A stretch of DNA of 49,928 nt from an uncultured Gammaproteobacteria bacterium (GTDB lineage Bacteria > Pseudomonadota > Gammaproteobacteria > GCA-001735895), in assembly GCA_937894085.1 (NCBI GenBank), contig CALCSG010000019.1:1-49928 (forward strand). Reading direction: 5' to 3'. Made by a program: the position numbers and the translations under genes. The notes under the pieces are model-generated. The model ran no database searches. It was not told the origin of the DNA and was given only the letters and a program-made list of their open reading frames with translations. Below, piece by piece: positions 35,642 through 44,953 of the stretch (positions are counted from its first letter, which is position 1; each line of letters starts with the position of its first letter).

Positions 35642-37110
35642 TTCTGTATTCTATATTTGAAAGGTAACGGCGAAAACGGTCCCAGGTAAGTTCGTTTCCA
35701 CCAGTTGCCTGTGCGCTCACGTTCTTCCGGCGTGGTAAATTCATAATGCCAGCTATGCACACGCACAAAATTTGGAGCCTGATCTTTAAACGGATTATCT
35801 TTAAGCATAGCCGTAACATCAGATGAATTTTCCAGTAATGAAATCAGAAACGAATCAAACCAGGGTAAAAACCTTGGATGAAAAGGCACAAACCACATCA
35901 TCCAGTCCAGCCGCGGATGATGTGGTAACACGATAGTTGGGCGCTTATCCAACGCATCCGGTCGGTGAATAAATTTATATTCTTTCCAGTTTACCCCGTC
36001 AATAGAGCCTTCTATTTTGAGTTCAATTTGCGTTGTCGTCATGGTCGGGAAAACATGATAAGTATTGACAATATGCCACTGTTGTAACAGATCAATTGCA
36101 AGGTCTGAATATTTGCCTAAACTTTTATCCGTAACCATGCGATGAATACTCAACAAACCACCAATCACCAGCACGCCAGCCAGTACATAGCTGCTATTTT
36201 TTGATAATGTAGAAGGTTTATTGGTAAGTCTTTTAGACCAGCTCATGGTCAACCAGCGTTCCACACCACCGGGGATAATTCGCCTGACCGACTTATCATC
36301 AAACAGAAACAGGCATAAAGCGATACTTAAAAAATTAAACCAGTTATGGTTACTCGTCAGTAGAATAAGCAACTGCAAACCGAGCGTGATCCATGCAGCA
36401 ATCAAGCGGTATTTACGCGGTAAAAACATCATGAATGGCACAATTATTTCAATAATCAATACCATCACAGTAGCCGCTATCAACACAATTTCCGGCAGGT
36501 TATGAAAGTACCAGGCACCCACATGCGGTAAAGGCTGGGTTTCAAAATAATAAATTAAAGCCGTCATACCTAACCAGGCGGGATCACCCATCACCAGTTT
36601 TGAAATGCCCGACATAAAACGTAATCTGAACAATAGCCAACGAAACAGGAAGATCATAACTTTCGAATCAGGCCGTAAAAAGATAGCCAGAAAGCCCGCT
36701 TCCAGTAACAATCCATCCCACTGAAAGTTCATGAAGGTTTGACCGGCCTGTACCAGCGACAGGTAAAATACAAATAACAGAACCAGGTTTATTCTCGGCC
36801 AGATATTCAGAAACAACAAAATAGAAAAGACGCATCCTGCCCAGGCCACAATTTGCATAAAGGTATTGCTTTGATCGAACCAGAACAACATCGGGAAATG
36901 CAAAAAGGCAGAACCGCCCAGGTCATTCAATAAATAATCCAGCCAGGGGCTCAACGGCAAAATACCCTGTTCACCAGCCAGACCGGTAATTTGAAAAGTC
37001 AGCGTAAAAAAAGCAATTAAATATATGAGCGCAAGCAGACGTAAAAACAGTGCTGCAATCAGCCTGTAACTATTTTCGCCGTCGGAATATTGTGCTGAAA
37101 ATGAGAACAT
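35638..37110 (-). CDS. Lipase maturation factor (LMF1)-family membrane protein
   Basis: 490 residues with many hydrophobic segments in the first about 330, then a soluble C-terminal domain. Family-typical phrases are FLNFQWDGLL-like FMNFQWDGLLLEAGF, FRLRFMSGISKLVMGDPAW, TALIYYFETQPLPH and LTSNHNWFNFLSIALCLFLFDD, with VLPHHPRLDWMMWF further on. In animals LMF1 helps lipases fold in the ER; the bacterial homologues' role is unknown. It is transcribed toward the carboxylase locus and overlaps the small acidic frame by four bases. Confidence 0.85.
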   Translation of the reverse strand: MFSFSAQYSDGENSYRLIAALFLRLLALIYLIAFFTLTFQITGLAGEQGILPLSPWLDYLLNDLGGSAFLHFPMLFWFDQSNTFMQIVAWAGCVFSILLFLNIWPRINLVLLFVFYLSLVQAGQTFMNFQWDGLLLEAGFLAIFLRPDSKVMIFLFRWLLFRLRFMSGISKLVMGDPAWLGMTALIYYFETQPLPHVGAWYFHNLPEIVLIAATVMVLIIEIIVPFMMFLPRKYRLIAAWITLGLQLLILLTSNHNWFNFLSIALCLFLFDDKSVRRIIPGGVERWLTMSWSKRLTNKPSTLSKNSSYVLAGVLVIGGLLSIHRMVTDKSLGKYSDLAIDLLQQWHIVNTYHVFPTMTTTQIELKIEGSIDGVNWKEYKFIHRPDALDKRPTIVLPHHPRLDWMMWFVPFHPRFLPWFDSFLISLLENSSDVTAMLKDNPFKDQAPNFVRVHSWHYEFTTPEERERTGNWWKRTYLGPFSPLPFKYRIQN

Positions 37111-37738
37111 TGAGGTATATTTATAATTTTTTTAAAGCCTACCTTGAAAACAGACCAAAAGAATAGATATTTTTTACTGAATAACCTTAAAACCTAAGAT
37201 GAATCAATTAATCTTGAGTATTATCATTTCCAGGGTGTCGTTTTGGGACTGTTCAACCTAAATAAATCAGTTGAGTGCGAAACAGATGCGTAAGGAATTG
37301 ATGTGCATGAATAAATTAAAAGCACCGTAGTCACCTGATTGGTTTTCAGCATGGAAACTGTTCTATCGCGAATACAGGATGGATAAGCGTGTAAAGAGTA
37401 TGTTTTTAATTTTTTCAGGTGCATCAAGGCATTGCGTAGACTTTCGTGATTCAACTGATTTGTTTAGGTTTAATTAGATCTTTAGAAGCTATAACTAGTT
37501 TATTGAAAATCAGGTAGAATAATTCTGAGCTGGTTTAAATTTTCAGCAATTTCTGTATAAAGAAACCTTTCCTGTCTTTGGCTTGAATAACAACATATAA
37601 GGAAATATAGTCCATCTAGATAAAAAAATATTGTGGATTTTTTTTCGCGTAAATCACAATGTTATGCATAAGTAGTAGCTCAATTAGCTTAATCTAATAC
37701 TGAAGGTAAATGCAGGTCTCATAAAAAAGGAGATTAAA
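37111..37738. other. Intergenic stretch before the MBL hydrolase gene
   Basis: 628 very AT-rich bases. A minus-strand open frame at 37224-37454 (76 codons) has no ribosome-binding site or recognisable motif, and I do not call it. A strong Shine-Dalgarno AAAGGAG at the right end serves the next gene. No repeat, hairpin terminator or RNA gene was recognised. Confidence 0.4.
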
Positions 37739-39061
37739 ATGCCACATGTATACGGAAACAAACCGGAAACCATTCTGTACAAGTCTCCAAATGGGAAAAA
37801 AAGCATTAATCATGTCCTGCTGGGAACCTGGCTTGAGGTCATCGACAGTAATGATGAATGGCTTGAAGTTAAAACTGCAGGTCGTGGGCCTGGTGGCTGG
37901 GTTCGAAGAAGCGATGTCGTGGAAACACCGGCATTAAAAATTTTTTTTGTCGATGTTGGCCAGGGTGACGGCGCAATAATTGAGTCTCCAAATGGCCGAA
38001 TGCTTATAGATGGTGGTCCCTCTAAAAATTTCCACGCATTTATGCGACATTTATATGGCCCGACAATTAAAAGAGAAGGAACTGTTCATTTTGATGCCGT
38101 GGTTGTCAGTCATCCAGACATGGACCATTTCAACGGCTTAACAAATGTATTAAAAGATCAAAATTTTACTTTTGGTACGATCTATCACAATGGCATATTG
38201 CGCTATTACAAGAATACACCTGAAGGCGCTGAGTTCGATTTAGGAAATATAACTGTAGATGACCAGGGCCAATCTTATCTTACAGATACAGTAAGCACTT
38301 TGAAACAAGTTGAAGATCGTATTAACACAGGTAGCTTAATGTCGCAGTTTAAGCATTTTTGGGTCGCAGTGCTGCAAGCTAAACAACAAGGGCGTTTGCG
38401 AACTGCACGTCGCTTGAGCAGTCGAGACGATTACGTACCTGGCTTTGAGCCCCGATCTGGTCAAAGTCGTCTCGTTGCAAAGGTTTTGGGGCCGGTGCCT
38501 ACAAAAACATCCGGAGCATTTCGCTATATTACTTTTGCTGACCCACATAGCTACCCGAGTAAATCACCTAGTTCATCGCACACTCGAAACGGGCACTCTG
38601 TCGTTCTGCGCCTGGAGTTTGGCGCACACTCTTTCCTTTTTGGTGGAGATTTAAATATCCCTGCGCAGCAACATTTGATCAGTCATTATGGAAGCAATCA
38701 CCCTTTTCAGGTCGATGTAGCGAAGGCCTGTCATCATGGTTCTTCTGACTTTGATATTAATTACATTAAAAAGGTAAATCCTCATGTGAATGTATTTTCA
38801 TCGGGAGATAATAAGAGTTTCGATCACCCAATGGCTGACGCGCTCGGTGCTATCGGAAAGTATACTAAAGGCGACTTTCCTCTACTTTTTTCAACAGAGA
38901 TCGCTCGTGCCAACTCAAGTTCTGGTACACATTACGGACTGATTAATGCCCGTAGTAACGGGACTGTATTAGTAATGGCTCAGATGAAAGAGCAACACAA
39001 TCGTGCGGATATTTGGGACTCATATACTGTTCCATGGAAAGGGTACTTTGTAGATCATTAA
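37739..39061 (+). CDS. SH3-like/metallo-beta-lactamase hydrolase, ComEC-type
   Basis: 440 residues without a signal peptide. Residues 1 to about 62 look like a bacterial SH3 fold (LLGTWLEVID, DEWLEVKTAGRGPGGWVRRSD). The rest is a metallo-beta-lactamase fold of the ComEC/Rec2 type: FVDVGQGDGAIIESPNGR (70-87), LIDGG, SHPDMDH (124-130) as the HxDxDH metal site, FGGDLN and CHHGSSDF. ComEC proper has many membrane helices; here there are none, so this is a stand-alone hydrolase, possibly a nuclease or phosphodiesterase. Similar stand-alone enzymes occur in accessory and defence-like gene groups, but no partner is recognisable here. An excellent AAGGAG precedes the ATG. Confidence 0.8.
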   Translation: MPHVYGNKPETILYKSPNGKKSINHVLLGTWLEVIDSNDEWLEVKTAGRGPGGWVRRSDVVETPALKIFFVDVGQGDGAIIESPNGRMLIDGGPSKNFHAFMRHLYGPTIKREGTVHFDAVVVSHPDMDHFNGLTNVLKDQNFTFGTIYHNGILRYYKNTPEGAEFDLGNITVDDQGQSYLTDTVSTLKQVEDRINTGSLMSQFKHFWVAVLQAKQQGRLRTARRLSSRDDYVPGFEPRSGQSRLVAKVLGPVPTKTSGAFRYITFADPHSYPSKSPSSSHTRNGHSVVLRLEFGAHSFLFGGDLNIPAQQHLISHYGSNHPFQVDVAKACHHGSSDFDINYIKKVNPHVNVFSSGDNKSFDHPMADALGAIGKYTKGDFPLLFSTEIARANSSSGTHYGLINARSNGTVLVMAQMKEQHNRADIWDSYTVPWKGYFVDH

Positions 39062-39441
39062 TATATTCACGAAACAAAAAATGCATAATCAAGACTAAAA
39101 TAATTCCCCATTATTGAAACTTGAAATCAAAGATAAGCTACATCTTATTAAAGGTTAAAAATAGATTATTTTGTGGCGTGATATCAATTTTTTATAAAGA
39201 AACCTGGAAAATAGGAAATGTTAGAGTTTCTAGACAAGTTGATACAATAAGCCTGCTTTTTCAGACTCAGCTTTTTTAAAAATTGAATTAGTTCACTCAT
39301 CAACTTGCGGATACTGGTTTAGCTACTACAATGTATAGGGAGTTTGATTTAAACCTCTTGACATACATCCCCATGGCTTAAACATCTATCTCCATCTTTC
39401 AATTTTAAATTTATCAGCCAGTCTGATAGGCAAACCAGGTC
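39062..39441. other. Intergenic stretch without recognised gene
   Basis: 380 AT-rich bases between the MBL gene and a membrane protein gene. No coding frame, hairpin terminator or repeat that I can support. Confidence 0.4.
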
Positions 39442-40212
39442 ATGGACCAGTTAAACACACGTTTCCAGGAAGCTCTCATTAGAGGCACAATCTGGGCTTT
39501 CATCGGCATCCTGTATGGGATTTTATACATTTTATTTTTTAGTCTGAGTAATCATCTGTCACTCCCGCTCAGTCCATTACTGGTGGCAGGAACTCTGTCC
39601 GGTACTATTGCCGCACTGATCTATAGCAGTATGAGCCTGGCAGTGATTGTTACTGCAGTTTCCTCGATCGTCAGCTTAATCTTTGTGGTTTCCAACATTA
39701 ACAGTCTCAGCCTGATCGATATGACAATTACGACCGCTTTGGTTGGTGCAATGACCGGTGCCGTGTATGGGCTAAAAGCCAAACAATCCCGTATATTTCG
39801 AGCTGACGCAAAAACCCTCACCGGTATTTGTTGTGGCGCACTGGTTTCACTGTTTTTTATCCTGTTGAGCAGTATTCTGCCCGATATTTCACTGGGATTC
39901 ACAGTTGCTACTTTATGTCTTTTGACCGGTGGACTGTATGTCACTTTCGTACCGACCTTCATTAAATATTTTGATAATTTACTACCTCCTATGGCCGATG
40001 GTGCGATGGTTGGCGCAGGAACCGGTGCTTTTATCGCGTTACTTTTTTTCTTTATGATTAGTGGTGTTACACCGGAAACAGCAGGTGGTTTACAGCTACT
40101 GATGGACCAAATTCGTAATACAATTCTGCAGACGGCCTTTGGAGGTATGATGGGTGGCGGTCTGGCCGGCTTATTCTCAGGTTTTATGTTAAGGGAATGG
40201 CAGGATCTGTAA
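39442..40212 (+). CDS. Hypothetical polytopic membrane protein
   Basis: 256 residues with about seven or eight hydrophobic segments and many Gly/Ala small-residue runs (GALVSLFFILLSSILPD, ADGAMVGAGTGAFIALLFFF, FGGMMGGGLAGLFSGF). The glycine-zipper pattern suggests tightly packed helices. No transporter signature or family is recognised. AGG lies just upstream of the ATG. Repeat-like non-coding DNA follows. Confidence 0.65.
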   Translation: MDQLNTRFQEALIRGTIWAFIGILYGILYILFFSLSNHLSLPLSPLLVAGTLSGTIAALIYSSMSLAVIVTAVSSIVSLIFVVSNINSLSLIDMTITTALVGAMTGAVYGLKAKQSRIFRADAKTLTGICCGALVSLFFILLSSILPDISLGFTVATLCLLTGGLYVTFVPTFIKYFDNLLPPMADGAMVGAGTGAFIALLFFFMISGVTPETAGGLQLLMDQIRNTILQTAFGGMMGGGLAGLFSGFMLREWQDL

Positions 40213-40229
40213 AAATTATTTCAGCTTGA

Positions 40230-40412
40230 CATGAAACGGAATACCCCATCTCGCGCTTTTGGTTTTTGTCGAGTTTAGGTGGTCTGGCCTTGCCCCTGTG
40301 TGGCTATGGATATGGTGCCTATTTTTATCGATATCGGTGGTTTGAACAGGCTAATGGTCTGTTTTTATGTTTACCCAATCGACACGAGAAACAGAAATGG
40401 GTAAAGCATTAA
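40230..40412 (+). other. Open stretch without start codon, possible gene remnant
   Basis: Sixty codons are open with plausible membrane-type protein text (FLSSLGGLALPLCGYGYGAY, then RYRWFEQANG) but there is no ATG or ribosome-binding site and the frame ends abruptly. It may be the tail of a decayed gene. I do not recognise a family. Confidence 0.25.
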
Positions 40413-40504
40413 GCGGCCTACTTGCCTTTGCAGGGCTTGCAGCTAATGTCGATGATTGACTCCCCGCAAAGCAGAATGGCAGCCAACCCGAATGATTATG
40501 ATGC

Positions 40505-40652
40505 ACAAGGTGCCGAATACGCAGAGATTAAGACATCTTTATGTTTATTAAGGCTAATCTATCAGCCTTTTTCCTTTGCACTCTTTGCGCCTTAGCGAGA
40601 GTCTATTTTCTTTTTTTAGCCAGAGATGGCTGAAGCTGAGCAGTAATCAGAT
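40505..40652. repeat. Dispersed repeat, copy A
   Basis: About 148 bases that closely match 48749-48897 in the same orientation. Shared blocks include GATTAAGACATCTTTATG, TAGCGAGAGT-like ends, CCTTTTTCCTTTGC and AGTAATCAG. The interior has arms with opposed CGCAGAG and CTTTGCACTCTTTGCG wording, as in the inverted-repeat element of copy B. Non-coding; it fills the gap before the lipoprotein gene on the minus strand. Confidence 0.7.
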
Positions 40653-40658
40653 ATTTTT

Positions 40659-40985
40659 TTATTCGCAGCGTAGTGCTCGAGCTGAGCCAAAAAATTCACT
40701 GGTACCGGTTCGCTGTAAAAAAGTAATCTGAACCATTGGTGCACCTACCGCAGCAGCCCTTTGGCGAAAACCATCTATCAGTGAAGAACGACTGAAATAT
40801 TCACCGGGTATTTTTATATGAGCCACAACTTCAAATTCGCAATCTGGAGAATTATTATAAAACACTTCCACATCTTCGAAGTTGATGGCTTCACTGACTG
40901 TTCCGGTAATATTCGTGCTGTTATTTGTACAGGCAAAAAGATTTATCACCAGCCCTAAAAGACAAATCATACGGAGCATAAGCAT
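40659..40985 (-). CDS. Small lipoprotein
   Basis: Start taken at ATG 40985 (MLMLRMICLLG), giving 108 residues; the frame's TTG at 41000 lies inside the upstream gene. A short signal peptide ends in lipobox LFAC, so the product is probably a lipoprotein. The mature part (FEDVEVFYNNSPDCEFEVV, then RSSLIDGFRQRAAAVGAPMV) resembles small secreted proteins of unknown function. It follows the beta-propeller lipoprotein by eight bases and is probably co-transcribed. Confidence 0.65.
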   Translation of the reverse strand: MLMLRMICLLGLVINLFACTNNSTNITGTVSEAINFEDVEVFYNNSPDCEFEVVAHIKIPGEYFSRSSLIDGFRQRAAAVGAPMVQITFLQRTGTSEFFGSARALRCE

Positions 40986-40993
40986 TTCAACTA

Positions 40994-43042
40994 TTACCAA
41001 TAAAGTACATTATCCTGCCATTCGTAAACAGGTAAAGGCAAGGTAACGAGTGAATCGAGGTCAGGTAAAGCATTTACTTTAAACCCCCGGCTACTGATGG
41101 AGTATAGATAACTATTTTGACTTTCATCAATAGTAAAAAAGCTTCGACGAATATTATCCGGATAATACCAGCGCAATTCACTTTCATTTTTGTAAAGATC
41201 ACTGTGATCAATTTCGCCAAGAAATTCAAAGCCGGTTTGTTCATCCACTTTATACAGCAATAAACCATTGAAAACATCGTAGTTGTAAAATCCATCATTG
41301 ATAGCATCTCCCTGCCAACGTGTCACCGGTAATGCCAGTAATTTTTGCTGGGCAAACCAGGTAAAGGCTTTATGATTGTATTGCGCGTCCGTATAACTAC
41401 CGTCTCCCACAGACTCTCGAAACAGTAGACTGGGGTTATCGAAATCACTAATATCAAACAGGCTTAAATCGATAGAATCATTAGTGATATTGCGACCTAA
41501 AGCAAGTAACAGGTCATCCCCAAGCGGATGCAGATAAGTCGAAAACCCGGGAACTTCCAGCTCACCAGCCACTCGTGGTAAATCAGGGTCTGACAGATCC
41601 AGTGTATACAGTGGATCAATTTGTCGAAAAGTAACCAGAAAACCTTTTTCACCGATAAACCTGGCGGCATAAATTCTTTCACCTTGTTTTCCTAATCCCT
41701 TCAATTCACTGCGTTGAATGAGATGATTTCCCGATTGTTCAAGAATAAAAAGGCTATTCTCCGGTACACCGTCTGACCACCATGCATCAACCGTGGTTAC
41801 CGCACGCAACAGATCATGTTTAAGCCCTGGATTATCGGGGTCAGTGTAACTATGTTCATCCATCGCAAACTGATTAATGAGGTATCCATCTACCCTGCCA
41901 CTGGCAAGGTAAACAGGTTCGCCAGTCAAATCACCCGTTAAATCAAACTTATGAAATGTGGTACCGGGAACTGGGGTTGAATCACCTTCGATGACTGGTA
42001 ACCAGGCCCAGTAATTATCTTCAGTCGTTGCTATATAGAGATGTTCTTCATTGGCATACACAGTGCCTGAATTACTGATGATAGTGTTTCGTTTCATTTC
42101 ACTGAGAGGTTCATCCAGGTCAAAACTTAACAGGGATAAAGTTGCTGTTCCATTAGCGGTACCGGGGTGATAAATATTTTTACAGGGGCTGATCTGATCC
42201 GTCAAGCTGACAGACTCATTATTTATAATTAAAGTATCAGTAAACATCGGTAACAGGTCATCGATAGTCGTTTTCTCCTGCAACTCTAAAAGTGGGTAGA
42301 GGTCAAAATAGGCCGAAGTCACCATATGTACCCGGTTATCAATTCTTCGAGCATCCACATAATAGCCTTCAATAATGGTTTCTCTTAATAACTTAGGTTG
42401 ACTACGATCAGTAATATCATAAATATTTACCTGCGTTGACTGAGTTACACGAGGGGCAAAACCCGGCTGACTAATGCTTGTAAAGCTATCGTAATCTGTC
42501 ACATGACTGACTATCCATACGATATTCTGATAAACAAATAAATCAGCAGTCGAACCTGCCAGTTTAAGTCGAACAAGTTCTTTACTTTGCGCTGCTGGCC
42601 AGTTATCAATAATAACAAAATAACCACCGGTCACAATATAAGTGTAGTCACCATCCGTTTTAACGAAATCAGCTTCATCTACACCGCTAACCTGGTTATT
42701 AGTGGTTGTGTAGTCAACGATAGAGTCGGTGGATACTGCTGCAGTTGGTGCTGCTTCCGAACCAGCTGTTACATTATCATTCTGAATATCAGTTACAGCT
42801 GCAGGAAAAGTACTCAGGGCAACAACTTCATTATCAAAATATTTATAAAGCTCCGTTTGCTGTTGAGCTGTCTCCAGTAGATAAGTAGAAAGTTCATCAC
42901 AGCTGCCAAATGATTCTAATTGAGATTTATACTGAAAATTGTGTTCATCTTTATTATTTGATGATGAACAGGCAACTAATACTAAAAGGCCAGATAAAAC
43001 CAGAGTTTTGCATATATATATTTGAAGTTTGTTGAAAATCAT
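40994..43042 (-). CDS. Beta-propeller lipoprotein (PF09826-like)
   Basis: About 682 residues from ATG 43042 (a GTG directly precedes it). The signal peptide ends in LVAC, a lipobox, so it is anchored in a membrane. After about residue 110 comes the family's hallmark NNQVSGVDEADFVKTDGDY, then repeated blades with IVWIVSHV, VHMVTSAYF, LYIATTEDN, GFLVTFRQIDPLYTLDLSD and TRWQGDAINDG. The family is described as a C-terminal-tagged beta-propeller domain; its role is unknown. It is followed by a small lipoprotein gene. Confidence 0.82.
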   Translation of the reverse strand: MIFNKLQIYICKTLVLSGLLVLVACSSSNNKDEHNFQYKSQLESFGSCDELSTYLLETAQQQTELYKYFDNEVVALSTFPAAVTDIQNDNVTAGSEAAPTAAVSTDSIVDYTTTNNQVSGVDEADFVKTDGDYTYIVTGGYFVIIDNWPAAQSKELVRLKLAGSTADLFVYQNIVWIVSHVTDYDSFTSISQPGFAPRVTQSTQVNIYDITDRSQPKLLRETIIEGYYVDARRIDNRVHMVTSAYFDLYPLLELQEKTTIDDLLPMFTDTLIINNESVSLTDQISPCKNIYHPGTANGTATLSLLSFDLDEPLSEMKRNTIISNSGTVYANEEHLYIATTEDNYWAWLPVIEGDSTPVPGTTFHKFDLTGDLTGEPVYLASGRVDGYLINQFAMDEHSYTDPDNPGLKHDLLRAVTTVDAWWSDGVPENSLFILEQSGNHLIQRSELKGLGKQGERIYAARFIGEKGFLVTFRQIDPLYTLDLSDPDLPRVAGELEVPGFSTYLHPLGDDLLLALGRNITNDSIDLSLFDISDFDNPSLLFRESVGDGSYTDAQYNHKAFTWFAQQKLLALPVTRWQGDAINDGFYNYDVFNGLLLYKVDEQTGFEFLGEIDHSDLYKNESELRWYYPDNIRRSFFTIDESQNSYLYSISSRGFKVNALPDLDSLVTLPLPVYEWQDNVLYW

Positions 43043-43614
43043 CACAAATTACTCTGCTGAACAGTTATGTTAAACGGTGTATTAAAAGAACAGGTTAATT
43101 TTTTGTACTGTCCGCAGTACTCACCTGATTCTTCATATCGAAAATAAATAATGATTAAAACTTACCATAGTAAAATCAGTTAAATATATAAATCTATGAA
43201 AAAAGGAATAAGAACTTCTATTTATGACTTTTTAACCAGGTAAAAAATATAATAGCATGCACAAAACTCAGTAACAGGACGTTTAATTGCGAAGTTAACG
43301 TGATGATTAAAGTTTTCACTAATCACCTTAAATATTAACCAGGCCGCTTCCTATCACGACACGAGCATTCAACATATAACAAACTTCGAGTTTAAAAAAA
43401 ATATCACTAAATGGCTATAAGTAACCAAAATGAAGAGACTTTTTAGTAAAATATAAATGTTACAAGGTTCACTTTAACTTGATATGTGTTAACATCACGA
43501 AAGGCTTTATCCATTACAATAGCGCCGTTAAACCAGCGGGTATATACCGTTTTCCTGTAACATTAATATAATTTTCAGGTTTATTTTTTCACAACCGTAT
43601 TTTGGAGTCGTTTT
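43043..43614. other. Divergent intergenic region, with palindrome at 43105-43120
   Basis: 572 AT-rich bases between the beta-propeller gene (-) and the RND adaptor gene (+). GTACTG-TCCG-CAGTAC at 43105-43120 is a perfect hairpin flanked by CAGGT and ACCTG further out (43091-43095, 43123-43127). That could be an operator about 63 bases before the propeller gene. No coding frame was found. Confidence 0.35.
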
Positions 43615-44799
43615 ATGATCAAAAAGTTGACCATAAGCTCGCTTGTTGGCGTAGTTACCACCCTGTTTTCAATAACAACGTTTTCCGCAGAAACTGATAC
43701 TGCTGAAACTTTTGCAGCTAACCTTGTTCCTGATAATGAAATTTTTACTGTTAGTGCTAATACGACTTCAAATACAGCCGTTCTGGGTGGCACGGTATTA
43801 CCCATAAAAATGGTCAATCTTATTGCTCAAATGCCTGGAGAAGTTGAGTTTATAGCAGGTCAGGAGGGTGACTTGTTTGACATGGGTAGCACACTGGCCG
43901 GTCTTGACAGATCCACATTACTTGAAAAACGTAAAGCCGCTGTTGCCGGATTACGTAGCGCTCAGGCGGGTTTGTCAAATGCCCAGGTTCAATATACTCG
44001 TGAAGCAGAAAGTCCCAACGCCATGGGTAACACCATGTTAGGTGGAGCACCTTCCATGTTTAGCATGTTTTCAGATCCCATGCGTGAGTTCAGTGGCCAG
44101 GGTGACCCGGATTATGAGCGTTATTCAAGTATGTATGGTCAGGGCATACAGATCCAGACCGCTAAAGATCAAATTGATCAGGCCCGCGCTGGTATCGCAG
44201 AGTTAGATGCTAATCTACAAAACCTGTTGAGCATAGCCCCATTTAAAGGTGTTATCGTTAAGAAAATGATAGAAGTTGGCGATATCGTTCAACCCGGTAT
44301 GCCATTACTGGTATTCGCTGACACCAGTATCATGCAAATTCAGGTCGAAGTTCCAGCCAGCCTGATATCAAACCTGCATGAAAACTCCGTTGTCTCTGCC
44401 AAACTGGATGGTGGCAACACTTTAATCCCGGTAAAAGTTTCCAGAATATTCCCAATGGCCAATCAGGGAGGCCATACCATAACCGTAAAGTTTGAATTAC
44501 CGATTGGCACTAGCGCAAAAGCAGGTATGTATGCTGAAATTCTGATCCCTACTAATGGAACAGCCTCAAAACCTCTCGCCGTAATACCTAAATCAGCCAT
44601 CAGCTGGCGTGGCAGTTTACCTGCAGTATTTGCAATCTCGGAAGATAAAACATATTTAAAAATGCGTGCTTTACGATTAGGTTCATCATCTGGTACAGAT
44701 ATGGTTACCGTACTTTCCGGGGTTTCAATTGGCGATAAAATTTTTAAACAACCATTAGCTTCCACTCGCTCTGGACCCTATATGCCACCTGTTCATTAA
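43615..44799 (+). CDS. RND efflux periplasmic adaptor (HlyD/MFP family)
   Basis: 394 residues with a signal peptide (MIKKLTISSLVGVVTTLFSI, cleavage near FSA-E). The order is that of membrane-fusion proteins: a lipoyl half (about 58-95, GTVLP..MVNLIAQMPGEVEF), an alpha-hairpin with Met- and Gly-rich inserts (SMFSMFSDPMREF), the returning lipoyl half (APFKGVIVKKMIEVGDIV), then beta-barrel and membrane-proximal domains (PKSAISWRG). The adaptor joins the RND pump to an outer-membrane channel; no TolC-type gene is in the window. GGAG precedes the ATG. The pump gene starts 154 bases later. Confidence 0.88.
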   Translation: MIKKLTISSLVGVVTTLFSITTFSAETDTAETFAANLVPDNEIFTVSANTTSNTAVLGGTVLPIKMVNLIAQMPGEVEFIAGQEGDLFDMGSTLAGLDRSTLLEKRKAAVAGLRSAQAGLSNAQVQYTREAESPNAMGNTMLGGAPSMFSMFSDPMREFSGQGDPDYERYSSMYGQGIQIQTAKDQIDQARAGIAELDANLQNLLSIAPFKGVIVKKMIEVGDIVQPGMPLLVFADTSIMQIQVEVPASLISNLHENSVVSAKLDGGNTLIPVKVSRIFPMANQGGHTITVKFELPIGTSAKAGMYAEILIPTNGTASKPLAVIPKSAISWRGSLPAVFAISEDKTYLKMRALRLGSSSGTDMVTVLSGVSIGDKIFKQPLASTRSGPYMPPVH

Positions 44800-44953
44800 G
44801 TTGCCAGGTTTATTACTTATCTCTTTGTATTTACAGTTTCCTGCGAATTAACCGGGTAATCTATCTGGTCTTGCACAAAACTGTATATTTATAACAAACA
44901 ATCCATGATGGCATACGCCTTCATGGATTAACAAAAACTTGAGGTCAGCTGAT

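Noticed and set aside
37224-37454. 76-codon minus-strand frame
   Set aside because: No ribosome-binding site, signal peptide or known motif in an AT-rich gap; chance frame is more likely.
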